Origin: a virus
Virus record (IMG/VR): IMGVR_UViG_3300031973_001073
Span: 1-32,833 of that record
Length of the DNA stretch: 32,833 bases
Reading direction: 5' to 3' (one strand)
Shown here piece by piece: positions 21,466-30,322 of the stretch (the first letter of the stretch is position 1; every line of letters starts with the position of its first letter). Made by a program: the position numbers and the translations under genes. Under the pieces are notes generated by a model. The model was given only the letters and a program-made list of their open reading frames with translations, had not been told where the DNA came from and did no database searches.

Positions 21466-21759
21466 ATGGCACTAGATAAAGCAAGACAAAAAGACATTAA
21501 AGAACTATCTGACGGTTGGAAGAACGCAACCGATAATGTAATGCGTGGAAATATCAAAAAAGCCTTAGAGAAGATTAAAGAAGAACAAAAGGATTCAAAG
21601 ATTACTAGCTACAGGCAATCACTTGTAGAAGCTAGACTTAAAATGCAAGACGGTAAGGTTAGAGATATATCTGAAAGCCTAATTGACTATGATAAATCTG
21701 GTAGAAGTAGCAGGAGCTATGCTTTTAAGTTTCCAGAAGGGTTTTGGGATAGAAAATGA
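21466..21759 (+). CDS. Hypothetical protein of the head-completion region
   Basis: 97 residues, basic and helical in the first 70, then an aromatic C-terminal segment. It follows the capsid gene and may serve in head completion or connection. The stop overlaps the next start by four bases (ATGA). No family is recognised. Confidence 0.6.
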   Translation: MALDKARQKDIKELSDGWKNATDNVMRGNIKKALEKIKEEQKDSKITSYRQSLVEARLKMQDGKVRDISESLIDYDKSGRSSRSYAFKFPEGFWDRK

Positions 21760-22178
21760 GTACATCAGTAATTAGAACACCAGTCGAACCATCAACGGAG
21801 AGCCTACCAGAGGGCAAAGAATCGTCTTCACACTCTGTAGTTAATGTTGAGCCACCATATTTAGATTATGAAGCTAAAAGTGGCAAACCATATACTGCTG
21901 AATACTTTGAGTTAGGAGATAACTGGAACGACAAAATGGGAGGGTTTTCCACAGAGTTATCCACAATTAACAAATATATTGAGGATAAAATCAAGTCGGG
22001 CGATATTGGTAATAGTATTGAAGCTGTAAGGCGAGAGATTAAGAGTTTAGAAAAAATAAATAACCTCAAAGGAGAAGAAAGGCCAGTCGTTAAAATTGAA
22101 ATATTGTCTGCATATATAGAATTTTTGAATAAGAAGATAAACATAAAAACTAATCTATTACATTATGGCAATAAATAA
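21756..22178 (+). CDS. Hypothetical protein
   Basis: 140 residues. A disordered Ser/Pro/Glu N-terminus (about 1-45) precedes a helical domain with two long charged helices. It overlaps both neighbours. A head or neck function is plausible from position only. Confidence 0.55.
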   Translation: MSTSVIRTPVEPSTESLPEGKESSSHSVVNVEPPYLDYEAKSGKPYTAEYFELGDNWNDKMGGFSTELSTINKYIEDKIKSGDIGNSIEAVRREIKSLEKINNLKGEERPVVKIEILSAYIEFLNKKINIKTNLLHYGNK

Positions 22179-22500
22179 GCCAGTCGCACAAAACAAATAT
22201 ACAGAACAGAATACCGATAATTCATCGTTTGATGAGGACTTTGGTATAAGGCTGGTTGAGCCTGTAGGCTATGACGGTGTTAATCTACAACGACTTAATG
22301 CTTCAAATATGGCTGTTAAGGTTACAGTCAGCGGTACAACCACATATTTAGCCTTAGCCGCACCTGGTACAGCTGAAGCCACCGCTAAGTGGCAGGCTAG
22401 AAAAATAGACACCAGTAGTGGAGTTATAATAACGTGGGCAGACGGTAATTCTGATTTTGATAATGTCGCAAGCGATTTAACAGCATTAACTTATTCATAA
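22165..22500 (+). CDS. Small beta-rich virion protein
   Basis: 111 residues. After a polar N-terminus the sequence alternates Val, Thr, Ala and Gly (AVKVTVSGTTTYLALAAPG) and ends ITWADGNSDFDNVASDLTAL. The style is that of phage decoration or minor tail proteins. No enzymatic motif is visible. Confidence 0.6.
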   Translation: MAINKPVAQNKYTEQNTDNSSFDEDFGIRLVEPVGYDGVNLQRLNASNMAVKVTVSGTTTYLALAAPGTAEATAKWQARKIDTSSGVIITWADGNSDFDNVASDLTALTYS

Positions 22501-22501
22501 T

Positions 22502-22699
22502 ATGGCAATTATTGTAGACAGATATATAGGATCGAATGGAGAGGTTTTGTTGCCTACAACTGTTACGGCAGATAATACAAGCGATTTGCTTTCTCTATCA
22601 GGTGTCTATTACAAAGTACAAACAACAGAGGTGGTATCTATTGAAGCTGGTAATCCAATGGGGCTATTATTAACCCTTACTTATCCAGCAACACCATAA
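22502..22699 (+). CDS. Small beta-rich protein
   Basis: 65 residues, low charge, mostly strands. It starts one base after the previous stop. It resembles its neighbours in composition and is probably a minor virion component. No family is recognised. Confidence 0.5.
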   Translation: MAIIVDRYIGSNGEVLLPTTVTADNTSDLLSLSGVYYKVQTTEVVSIEAGNPMGLLLTLTYPATP

Positions 22700-22719
22700 A
22701 AAAAATACAAGAAAACCTT

Positions 22720-22725
22720 TATAAT
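22720..22725 (+). promoter_or_regulatory. -10 box placing the transcription start on the ATG
   Basis: TATAAT ends six bases before the ATG at 22732, so position +1 coincides with the A of the start codon. This is a clear candidate for a leaderless transcript. No good -35 is seen. Confidence 0.55.
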
Positions 22726-22731
22726 TAACTT

Positions 22732-24636
22732 ATGGCAGACACAGCAATCGCAATAACCGCAGGTACAGGCACAAATATAGATACTCGAACAGAGGGTACT
22801 AATGGCAACCACAGACAAGTTGTTGTCTTGGGCGATCCTGCAACAAATGCAGGAGTAGCACCAGTTGATGCAACGGCAGGATTAAAGGTTGATTTGGGTG
22901 CAGATAATGATATTACAGGTACAGTTACCGCAAACTTAGGAGCAACTGACAATGCAGTACTAGACGCTATTGAAGCAGATACTACAACGCTTGCGGGCGC
23001 AGTAGCAGGTACTGAAATGCAAGTTGATATTGTTACTTCCGCTTTACCATCGGGAGCCGCAACTAGCGCTAAACAGGATACTCAAATAACAGCAGAGCAG
23101 GCGATACAAACCTCAGTTGAACTTATAGACGATGCTATACGAGCAGAAGATGTGGCAAGTGGAGATGGACATAAAGGTGTTGTAATGATGGCTGTTAGAC
23201 AAGATACTCCAGCAAACACCTCAGCAACCGATGGGGATTATGAAATGCCAAAGATGTCAGCAGGTCGTATGTGGGTAGATGCCTCAGGTAAAACACTTAC
23301 GGTTGATGGATCAGGAGTAACTCAACCAGTTTCAAATGCAGGGCTTACAGAGCTTGCAGCCGCAATTAACTCTTCAAAAGTCGATGTGAATATCGTTTCT
23401 TCGGACGTTGCTACGGGTGGTACAAGTGCAGCGGACGATGCTGATTTTACCGCAGGCACAACAACAGGCACTCCAGCTCAAGGAGTATATGAATCAACTC
23501 CGACTTCGGTAACTGATGGAGATTTGGGAACAGTGGGTATTACCTCTGGTCGTAGACTTAAAACCTCAGCAACTATAGACGCAGCACTTCCAGCAGGCAC
23601 AAATGCTATAGGTAAACTTTCTGCAAACAGTGGTGTTGATATAGGAGATGTGGATATCACAAGTATTGCAGCAGGAGATAATAACATTGGGAATGTAGAT
23701 ATAGCTTCAATAGCGGCTGGAGATAATAATATAGGTAATGTTGATGTTGTTACTTTGCCAGATGTAACAAATGCGGGCACTTTTGCTGTGCAAGTAGATG
23801 GTGCGGCACTAACATCCCTACAACTTATTGACGACGCTATTTTTGTAGACGACACCGCAACCCATTCAACAGGCTCAACTAAAGGTATAGGCATAATGGC
23901 TGCTGCTACTCCGACAGACACATCTATTAATGCAAACGATATTGGAATGGTTGGAATGACCACTGATCGCAAACTTCACGTAGCTGTTATGGATGCACTT
24001 CCCGCAGGAACAGCAGCAATCGGTAAGTTAGCAGCTAATTCTGGTGTAGATATTGGGGACGTAGATGTAACTTCATCAGCACTTCCAACAGGAGCTTCAA
24101 CCTTAGCTGAACAACAAACCCAGACTACTGCTTTACAACTCATAGACGATACGGTTTTTGTTGATGATGCAGACTGGACGGCAGATACTTCTAAACACGT
24201 TTTAATCGGTGGGGTAACGCAAGTAGCTACAACCGCTAACACAGATGGAGATGTAACACCACTTACCACAAATGCGTTTAGAGAACTGAGAACCGCTGTT
24301 CCCGAAAGCGACCTAGCAACCGCTACCACATCACACGTTAAAAAATACTACACTAATGCAGGCGCAGTTACGGACGGTATTGTATGGAGTCCTGCTGCTG
24401 GCAAGAGATGGTATGTCACAGATTTAATAATAAACGTATCTGCTGCAGCAACAGTAACATTTGAAGATGACAAGGCGGGGGGAGATGAAGTTGTTATGAA
24501 ATTTGAGCTTGCTGCTAACTCGGGTGTATCGCATAACTTTACGACTCCCTGGTATTCAGGCGAAGACGCAGCAGATTTACTCGTTACTACCAGCGCAGGA
24601 AATGTTTATATAACTTGTGTTGGTTATGAAATCTAA
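22732..24636 (+). CDS. Large repetitive virion protein
   Basis: 634 residues, acidic, very rich in Ala, Thr, Asp and Gly, with almost no Cys. A LIDDAI/V-x-V/E-DD module occurs three times (about residues 129, 364 and 468). Each copy is followed by a domain with a Met/Ala-rich strand and TDGD or NAND turn. Two ALPAGT-x-AIGKL-x-ANSGVDIGDVD blocks occur around 286 and 424, and a 15-residue tandem repeat lies at 309-338. The C-terminal ~100 residues (from KKYYTNAGAV) form a beta-sandwich-like domain typical of capsid- or tail-decorating proteins. A surface fibre or decoration role is inferred. Confidence 0.7.
   Translation: MADTAIAITAGTGTNIDTRTEGTNGNHRQVVVLGDPATNAGVAPVDATAGLKVDLGADNDITGTVTANLGATDNAVLDAIEADTTTLAGAVAGTEMQVDIVTSALPSGAATSAKQDTQITAEQAIQTSVELIDDAIRAEDVASGDGHKGVVMMAVRQDTPANTSATDGDYEMPKMSAGRMWVDASGKTLTVDGSGVTQPVSNAGLTELAAAINSSKVDVNIVSSDVATGGTSAADDADFTAGTTTGTPAQGVYESTPTSVTDGDLGTVGITSGRRLKTSATIDAALPAGTNAIGKLSANSGVDIGDVDITSIAAGDNNIGNVDIASIAAGDNNIGNVDVVTLPDVTNAGTFAVQVDGAALTSLQLIDDAIFVDDTATHSTGSTKGIGIMAAATPTDTSINANDIGMVGMTTDRKLHVAVMDALPAGTAAIGKLAANSGVDIGDVDVTSSALPTGASTLAEQQTQTTALQLIDDTVFVDDADWTADTSKHVLIGGVTQVATTANTDGDVTPLTTNAFRELRTAVPESDLATATTSHVKKYYTNAGAVTDGIVWSPAAGKRWYVTDLIINVSAAATVTFEDDKAGGDEVVMKFELAANSGVSHNFTTPWYSGEDAADLLVTTSAGNVYITCVGYEI
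23656..23745 (+). repeat. Two tandem 45-bp coding repeats
   Basis: 23656-23700 and 23701-23745 encode ITSIAAGDNNIGNVD and IASIAAGDNNIGNVD. The proteins differ at one residue while many third codon positions differ, so the duplication is old and the peptide is under selection. Confidence 0.8.
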
Positions 24637-26201
24637 TGGCACTAGCACTAGGAACAAACGTAGGATTTGTAGCAACCGCACCATCAACTGACCCAGCAGG
24701 TGGGGATACCACCATTGATGGTTCTTCTGTTGTTGTAAAAGATACCTCTCCCTCTACTGCAGTCAAAATTACCCAAATTGGTTGGTATCGTGGAAGTGGA
24801 ACAAACACAGCAAACTTTGAGATAGCTTTGTATTCTGATTCGGCTGGTGTAGCCGACGCTAGACTTTATGTAGATAACACTAATTCAAGTTCTTCTAGTG
24901 GTTGGATAACTGTAACTGTAGACTGGGCAATTTCTCCCTCTACTGCTTACTGGCTTGGTTTGCAAATGGACGCTCACACAGGCTCTAGTACAGTTGATAG
25001 TGCTACAAGTGGTGGTTCAGGTACAGACGTAAGAACTTCACAAACAACTCTCAACGACCCCTACGGTGGTGGTACAGTAGCAGATGCAGACGGAATGTAT
25101 GCAATCTATGCCTTGTATCAGACAGCTCCAACCGTAACCCTTAATAGCCCAGCAGATGCCTCAAGTGACTCCGATACAACCCCGACTTTTGATTTCACAG
25201 GAACAGATGCACAAAGTAATGATATTAGATATAACGTGCAGATTGCAGCGTCTAATTTCACACAAATAACTCGGACTACTTTAACCAATGGAAATGCCAA
25301 TGGAACACTAACCACTGTTGATACAGAATCAGTTTCTCCATCTGCTAATAAGTTACAACTATTATCTTTTTCAGTTCGTAATGGTTCAAATATTACTCCC
25401 ACAATATCTTCTGTTACGGGATGTGGTTTAACGTGGGAATTGGTAGATTCTGTAGCATTTGACACTTCTGCATCCTCTCTTAGAAAATTATTTGTCTATA
25501 AAGCATTAGGAGCTTCACCATCATCAGGTGCAATCACTATAGACCTTGGAGGAACAGATACGGATGTTACGTGGTCATTAGAAGAATTTACAGGAATGGA
25601 TACTACAACTCCAATAATTACAACAAATATCGCAACGAATAAAGATGAAACTCTCTCAGCTAGTTCGTTAACAGTGACGCTTCCGAATGCTTTTGGGAAT
25701 GTAAATAATGCTGTATTCGGAGTGTTTGGAACAGGAAACGATACAGATGGTCATGTAGCTGGATCAGGATTCACAATTGCTGGAAATTCTCCAGGGGCAG
25801 GAGTAAACGGATTAAGTACAACAACAGAGTTTAGAAATGATAACGATACGAGCGTGGATATGACGTTTACTTCAGGTGTTCAGTTCGGTGGAATAGCTAT
25901 AGAAATTAAGGCAGCTACTCAAATTATTTCAGACAAAGTCTCAGGCACAGATTCAGGCTTTGCAAACCCAGATAACGGAGGAGATACCGATCCATTCACA
26001 TCAGGAGAAAATATACAATTTACTGTTCAAGCTGGTGATGCTTTAGCGGTTGGAACATATTACTGGAGAGCTCGAGGTATTGATCCAACAGGAAGTAACA
26101 GTTATGGAGCGTGGAGTAGTGCGAGGAGTTTTGATATAACAGCGGGCGGTGGAACATTAGTAAAAGATATTATTTCAGGTTTTATACCGTTTGCTAGGTA
26201 A
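24636..26201 (+). CDS. Virion surface protein with an Ig/FN3-like domain split by an inserted domain
   Basis: 521 residues. Residues about 1-163 form a beta-rich, lectin-like domain. Residues 164-207 (PTVTLNSPADAS, then RYNVQIAASNF) look like the first half of an FN3/Ig-like domain. The second half (DKVSGTDSGFANPDNG, then GTYYWRARGIDPTGSNSYGAWS) appears only at 430-502. The 208-429 segment between them is itself a compact beta domain with a CGLTWELV stretch. The C-terminus is a short hydrophobic tail. It shares a base with the preceding stop (TAATG). Host or glycan adhesion is likely. Confidence 0.7.
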   Translation: MALALGTNVGFVATAPSTDPAGGDTTIDGSSVVVKDTSPSTAVKITQIGWYRGSGTNTANFEIALYSDSAGVADARLYVDNTNSSSSSGWITVTVDWAISPSTAYWLGLQMDAHTGSSTVDSATSGGSGTDVRTSQTTLNDPYGGGTVADADGMYAIYALYQTAPTVTLNSPADASSDSDTTPTFDFTGTDAQSNDIRYNVQIAASNFTQITRTTLTNGNANGTLTTVDTESVSPSANKLQLLSFSVRNGSNITPTISSVTGCGLTWELVDSVAFDTSASSLRKLFVYKALGASPSSGAITIDLGGTDTDVTWSLEEFTGMDTTTPIITTNIATNKDETLSASSLTVTLPNAFGNVNNAVFGVFGTGNDTDGHVAGSGFTIAGNSPGAGVNGLSTTTEFRNDNDTSVDMTFTSGVQFGGIAIEIKAATQIISDKVSGTDSGFANPDNGGDTDPFTSGENIQFTVQAGDALAVGTYYWRARGIDPTGSNSYGAWSSARSFDITAGGGTLVKDIISGFIPFAR

Positions 26202-26220
26202 AGTTAGTTTGTGAGATAAT
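26191..26220 (+). promoter_or_regulatory. Promoter of the carbohydrate cassette
   Basis: A weak TTGCTA (26191-26196), an 18-base spacer and GATAAT (26215-26220) with a TGn extension. The predicted start is near 26227. AGGA at 26227-26230 and AAGGA just before the ATG are modest ribosome-binding candidates. Confidence 0.45.
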
Positions 26221-26239
26221 AATTATAGGAATTTAAGGA

Positions 26240-27007
26240 ATGAATTTTGCAACAGGACTATCAGGATTTGTAGGATCGCATCTATCTAAGAAATTAGATA
26301 TTATTGGTATTCCACACGACAAAATCCCCACTACACAAATTAAACAACTTGATAACTTTTTCTTTTTGTCTGCTTATGGCAATATGGCTTTTCATACAGA
26401 AGATGAGAAAATAATCAAAGCTAATATTACAGACTTAGTTGATATCATTCTCACTACTTCTAAACTTAATTTTAAGTCTTTTGTTTATATATCCACATCA
26501 TCAGTCAATCTTAAAAATCAAACAATGTATTCCCGTACTAAAAAAGCAGGGGAGGAGATATTGCTGTCATTTATGGAGAAATATCACTTGCCGATAGCAA
26601 TAATTAGGCCATTTAGTATTACCGGAGTTGGAGAACAGAAAGAACATTTAATACCTACACTTATTCGTTCGTGTTACACAGGCGAACAAGTAAACTTTGT
26701 ACAAGAGCCAGTACACGACTTTATTGATGTTGAAGATGTAGTAGACGGAATAATTAACCTTTCACAAAACTCTGCTAGAGGAATATTTGAGCTGGGGTCG
26801 GGTAAGCAATATAGTAACTCTCAAGTATTAGATATTGTTGAAAAAGTAACAGGTAAAAAGGCTAATATTAACTTTGTACCCAAATTGCGTGATTACGATT
26901 CCGAAAACTGGGTATCAACTAATTTTAAGTCTAGGGGTTGGGGATGGATGCCTACTAAGTCTTTAGAGCAAAGTATTACAGAAATGGTGGAGGCATATAA
27001 TGACTGA
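26240..27007 (+). CDS. NAD-dependent epimerase/dehydratase (extended SDR)
   Basis: 255 residues. The Rossmann start GLSGFVGSHL gives GxxGxxG at G6, G9 and G12. STSSVN (about 85-90) and Y97-x3-K101 supply the catalytic Ser/Tyr/Lys. The DFIDVEDVVDGI motif is typical of sugar-nucleotide epimerases and dehydratases. It is shorter than most such enzymes (~310) because the region after the first strand is compressed. It should modify a nucleotide sugar. It heads a cassette of sugar-handling genes and overlaps the transketolase gene by eight bases. Confidence 0.88.
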   Translation: MNFATGLSGFVGSHLSKKLDIIGIPHDKIPTTQIKQLDNFFFLSAYGNMAFHTEDEKIIKANITDLVDIILTTSKLNFKSFVYISTSSVNLKNQTMYSRTKKAGEEILLSFMEKYHLPIAIIRPFSITGVGEQKEHLIPTLIRSCYTGEQVNFVQEPVHDFIDVEDVVDGIINLSQNSARGIFELGSGKQYSNSQVLDIVEKVTGKKANINFVPKLRDYDSENWVSTNFKSRGWGWMPTKSLEQSITEMVEAYND

Positions 27008-27626
27008 TCTAGAGCGCAGAGTAATTGACATATCCCACAAACACAAACTATCCCATTTAGGGTCGGTCCTTACCTCGCTGCCAATTATTCATCAGATTTA
27101 CAAGGTTAAAAAGATAAACGAACCATTTGTTAATAGTTGCGCTCATAACTCACTAGCTCTATATGTAGTTTTAGAGAAGTTTGAGTTTAAAGATGCAGAG
27201 AAGTTGTTAGAGAAACACGGTGTGCATTGTAATCGTGATATAGAAGACGGTATTTGGGCCTCTGGCGGGTCTTTAGGCCACGGCATTGGTATTGCTGTCG
27301 GTATGGCACTTGCAGATCGTTCTAGGAATGTTTATGTACTTCTTAGTGACGGAGAGTGTGCTGAGGGTTCAGTATGGGAGGCACTACGAATCGCCAGCGA
27401 ACAAAGGCTTGAAAATCTTAGAGTAACGGTTAATGCCAACGGTTGGGGAGCTTACGGCCCTATTGATTCAGACTTACTTGATTTACGTTTGCAGTATTTT
27501 TATCCATCACTTTTAGTAAAAACTAATCTTTTAGACTGGCCTGAATGGTTACAAGGACAGCAAGCTCACTATCACACAATGACCGATGAAGAATACAATG
27601 ATTTAATTAAATATGAAAAAAAGTAG
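27000..27626 (+). CDS. Transketolase-like protein, TPP-binding (N-terminal) half
   Basis: 208 residues. It carries the thiamine-diphosphate motif of transketolases: SDGE at 116-119 followed by EGSVWEA, with Asn residues (145, 147) about 28 positions later. The SLGHGIGIAVGMA helix (91-103) and an early HKLSHLGSVLTSL segment also fit. It is a separate ORF from the pyrimidine domain and overlaps it by 14 bases, like archaeal and some sugar-biosynthetic two-subunit transketolases. The last ~35 residues diverge. It probably transfers a two-carbon unit to or from a sugar in the pathway served by the cassette. Confidence 0.85.
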   Translation: MTDLERRVIDISHKHKLSHLGSVLTSLPIIHQIYKVKKINEPFVNSCAHNSLALYVVLEKFEFKDAEKLLEKHGVHCNRDIEDGIWASGGSLGHGIGIAVGMALADRSRNVYVLLSDGECAEGSVWEALRIASEQRLENLRVTVNANGWGAYGPIDSDLLDLRLQYFYPSLLVKTNLLDWPEWLQGQQAHYHTMTDEEYNDLIKYEKK

Positions 27627-28116
27627 TCCGCACCCATCACAACGAGGTACATTTTTCTGGCATCTATACGATGAAGTCGAGAAGAATAAGAATGTGGTTG
27701 TTCTGACAGGCGATTTGGGGTTTGGAATGTTAGACGATATTAAGGCTGACTTCCCTAATCAGTTTGTGAACTGCGGTGCCAGTGAGCAGGCAATGATGGA
27801 TATTGCAGTTGGATTGGCACAATCAGGAAAGATACCATTTGTCTATTCCATAACACCATTCTTAATTAGGAGAGCTTACGAGACAATTAAACTATATATT
27901 GACCACGAGGACTTACCTGTTAAGTTAATTGGCGGTGGCCGAGACGATGACTACAAACACGATGGTTTTAGCCACGATGCAACTAATATTAAAGAGTTAT
28001 TAGATACTTGCCCAAACATTGAACAGTTTTATCCAAAAGATATTGAAGCCACACAAAGTTTGGTTAAATATGCAGTATCTAGCGATAAACCGTTATTTAT
28101 AAGTCTTAAAAGATAA
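27613..28116 (+). CDS. Transketolase-like protein, pyrimidine-binding half
   Basis: 167 residues. VVVLTGDLGFGMLDDI and FVNCGASEQAMMDIAVGLAQSG, with the catalytic Glu at position 58, are the hallmarks of the transketolase pyrimidine domain. GGGRDDDYKHDGFSHDA is the following active-site region. The usual third C-terminal domain is missing, so the protein is about half the length of the standard C-terminal subunit. With the preceding ORF it should form a heterotetramer with an active site at the interface. One cannot tell whether it acts on pentoses or on activated sugars. Confidence 0.85.
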   Translation: MKKSSPHPSQRGTFFWHLYDEVEKNKNVVVLTGDLGFGMLDDIKADFPNQFVNCGASEQAMMDIAVGLAQSGKIPFVYSITPFLIRRAYETIKLYIDHEDLPVKLIGGGRDDDYKHDGFSHDATNIKELLDTCPNIEQFYPKDIEATQSLVKYAVSSDKPLFISLKR

Positions 28117-28117
28117 A

Positions 28118-28798
28118 ATGAAAAAAACAGAGAGTAAGGTAGAGTTAGGCGGGTTGTTCTACCCAACCAAAGATACAAGCGGTAACGATATACCATTTGA
28201 TAGTCTATTTATTCCATATATCTATCGTGAGATATATTTTGAGGGTGTATATGTGGACATATTGAATGGTCAAAAAGATATGGTTATTGTCGATGTTGGA
28301 GCTAATATCGGTATAACTGTTGACCATTTTAGAAAACACGCTAAAAGAGTTATTGCGGTTGAGCCATCAAGCGAACACTTTACAGCTTTGGCTAAAAACA
28401 AAGAGTTTAACAAGTGGGATAATGTCGAACTTTACAATGTTGCATTGTCTGACAAAGACGGAGAGGCTACTCTTTCACATCACGCTGATAATCGCACTTG
28501 TAATTCAATTACCAACAACTACGGCGGGGATACTGAAACAGTTGAGACAATGAGTATGGATACCTTGTTTGAGAAAGCTGGTATTGATGAAGTCGACTTT
28601 ATGAAGTTTGATCCAGAGGGCGCAGAAGAACTAATCCTTTACTCGGAGGGGTTTAGAAAAGTTGCTCCAAAGATTAAATCCATTGAGTGCGAGTTTCATC
28701 ACGCAGATTGGATGAATATTGTTAGATATATGGAGGGACTTGGCTTTAAGGGCCGAAGATACGAGAGTTCAGCAATTATAGTTTTGTTCACTCGATGA
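28118..28798 (+). CDS. FkbM-family SAM-dependent methyltransferase
   Basis: 226 residues. Motif I is VDVGANIG (58-65), followed by VIAVEPSSEHFTALAKN and LYNVALSDKDGEATL. SMDTLFEKAGIDEVDFMKFDPEGAE then supplies the FkbM signature (shown as MKFDPEGAE). FkbM enzymes O-methylate sugars or polyketides. In this cassette it probably methylates a glycan. It begins two bases after the transketolase stop and overlaps the next start (ATGA). Confidence 0.9.
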   Translation: MKKTESKVELGGLFYPTKDTSGNDIPFDSLFIPYIYREIYFEGVYVDILNGQKDMVIVDVGANIGITVDHFRKHAKRVIAVEPSSEHFTALAKNKEFNKWDNVELYNVALSDKDGEATLSHHADNRTCNSITNNYGGDTETVETMSMDTLFEKAGIDEVDFMKFDPEGAEELILYSEGFRKVAPKIKSIECEFHHADWMNIVRYMEGLGFKGRRYESSAIIVLFTR

Positions 28799-29547
28799 AA
28801 AAACCTGTAGTTTTTTTCACATTTGTTTCGGACAACTACTACTATCCGGTTGGGACTTACAAAATGATAACTTCATTCAAGAGATTCCACCCCGATATTG
28901 ATTTAGTGGTTTTTCGTCAAGCTGATGTAGATAAAATATTCAAAGAGAAAGATTTGAACTTCTACAACGCAAAACCGACCCTTGCAAAGCTCTTAACAGA
29001 CAAATATGACTTGGTGGTCAATATTGATGCAGACAGTGTCGTAACGGGGCGATTAGAGGCTATATTAGCCGATGATTATGAGGTGGGTAGTGTACTTAAC
29101 CTTAATGACTACGAAAATACATCAGTTGGAGATGTTAGCGAGAAAATGTATCTCAATGCTGGACTTATCGCTTCAAGAAACCCTAAGTTCTGGGATATAT
29201 GGGAAAAAGCAAACAAACAGGCAATGATTTACAAGTGTAAAGAAAATGACACGATGAATCTTGTTATCTACAACGACCCAGAGGTTAAGGCTATGAAGTT
29301 AAAAGTGTTTGATGGTAATAAAGATTATTACGGCTGTAAGTCGTTAAATAGAGAAGCAGAATTTTATGTCGAAAAAGATGAATTGTTTTGTCGTGGCGAA
29401 AAAGTAAAAATCTATCATCACGCTAAAGGCGGAGCTGCTTTACCAAAACTTCAATTTGAACAAATGGGTTTTACACCGTCAGTAGTTGATTATCTAAACA
29501 AAGTCTCAATGGAGGGACATACCACAGAAGTCTATGCGACCTTATAG
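28795..29547 (+). CDS. GT-A-fold glycosyltransferase (GT8-like)
   Basis: 250 residues. NIDADSVV at about 76-83 contains the metal-binding DxD, after a YDLVV strand, as in GT8 and related GT-A enzymes. LNAGLIASRNPKFWDIW and a late HHAKGG (His for metal or donor) fit the fold. It transfers a sugar from a nucleotide donor. It overlaps both neighbours. Confidence 0.8.
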   Translation: MKKPVVFFTFVSDNYYYPVGTYKMITSFKRFHPDIDLVVFRQADVDKIFKEKDLNFYNAKPTLAKLLTDKYDLVVNIDADSVVTGRLEAILADDYEVGSVLNLNDYENTSVGDVSEKMYLNAGLIASRNPKFWDIWEKANKQAMIYKCKENDTMNLVIYNDPEVKAMKLKVFDGNKDYYGCKSLNREAEFYVEKDELFCRGEKVKIYHHAKGGAALPKLQFEQMGFTPSVVDYLNKVSMEGHTTEVYATL

Positions 29548-30322
29548 TATCTTTACACCGCCATTTGATATCACATCGGGTGGTATTAGAGTTATGTATG
29601 GTTTGTATGGCTGGTTATTAGCTAAAGGTCAAATAGTACATCTTAACGCCCAATACAATAACACTTCTGACTTTGTAGCCATATATCCTGAGATACAAGA
29701 CGGAAACCCAGCTGGAGCTGATACAGTTGTTAGATATATTCTAAATAAACCAGGAAGAATTGAGGCAGTTTGGTCTGACGGTACGGTAAAGACTGGGCCA
29801 ACTGACTTTGGTAAAAATGACAAATTGTACTACTTTTCAAGATTATTTGGGGATACAGACGAAGACCATTACTTGTTTTTGCCTATACTTAATACACACT
29901 TATTCAAAGAACAAGGTAAAAAGAGAAACAAAACGGCCTACTTTGTCGGTAAAGGTATGCACTATTTTAAACCTGAGGATATAAACAAACACCCCGAAGA
30001 TGCCATATTAATTGACAGAAATGTAGCTGATGACCAACAAAAATTAGCAGACATATTAAACGAGTGCGAATTGTTGTATTGTTATGACCCAGTAACAGCG
30101 ATGACGGAGTTAGCTAGATTGTGTGGAGTAAGAGTTGTACAAATACCGTCTATATATACCAAAGAAGAATTTAGCCAGTATGAACCCACACTTAATGGTA
30201 TATCGTGGGGAGAAGATGAGGGTATAAAACTAGATACTGTAGAATTTACTAAACACTATAAAGGAATGGTTGACCAATTTAGTAAAAAATTAGATAAGTT
30301 TATTGAGGATACTCAAAGATGA
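29534..30322 (+). CDS. Putative GT-B-like glycosyltransferase
   Basis: 262 residues. The N-terminus (TPPFDITSGGIRVMYGLYGWLLAKG) is the start typical of GT-B enzymes, with the Gly-rich loop. The C-terminal half has LADILNECELLYCYDPVTAMTELARLCGVRVVQIP, read in pieces: an acidic residue followed by E-x2-RLCG, as in the donor-binding site. It lies between two other glycosyltransferases and overlaps both. It is shorter than most GT-B proteins (~350), so part of the linker domain may be absent. Confidence 0.75.
   Translation: MRPYSIFTPPFDITSGGIRVMYGLYGWLLAKGQIVHLNAQYNNTSDFVAIYPEIQDGNPAGADTVVRYILNKPGRIEAVWSDGTVKTGPTDFGKNDKLYYFSRLFGDTDEDHYLFLPILNTHLFKEQGKKRNKTAYFVGKGMHYFKPEDINKHPEDAILIDRNVADDQQKLADILNECELLYCYDPVTAMTELARLCGVRVVQIPSIYTKEEFSQYEPTLNGISWGEDEGIKLDTVEFTKHYKGMVDQFSKKLDKFIEDTQR

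Noticed and set aside
23656-24130. Repeats in the 634-residue protein as a mobile or CRISPR-like array
   Set aside because: The repeats are in frame, preserved at protein level with synonymous differences, and fit virion fibre modules.
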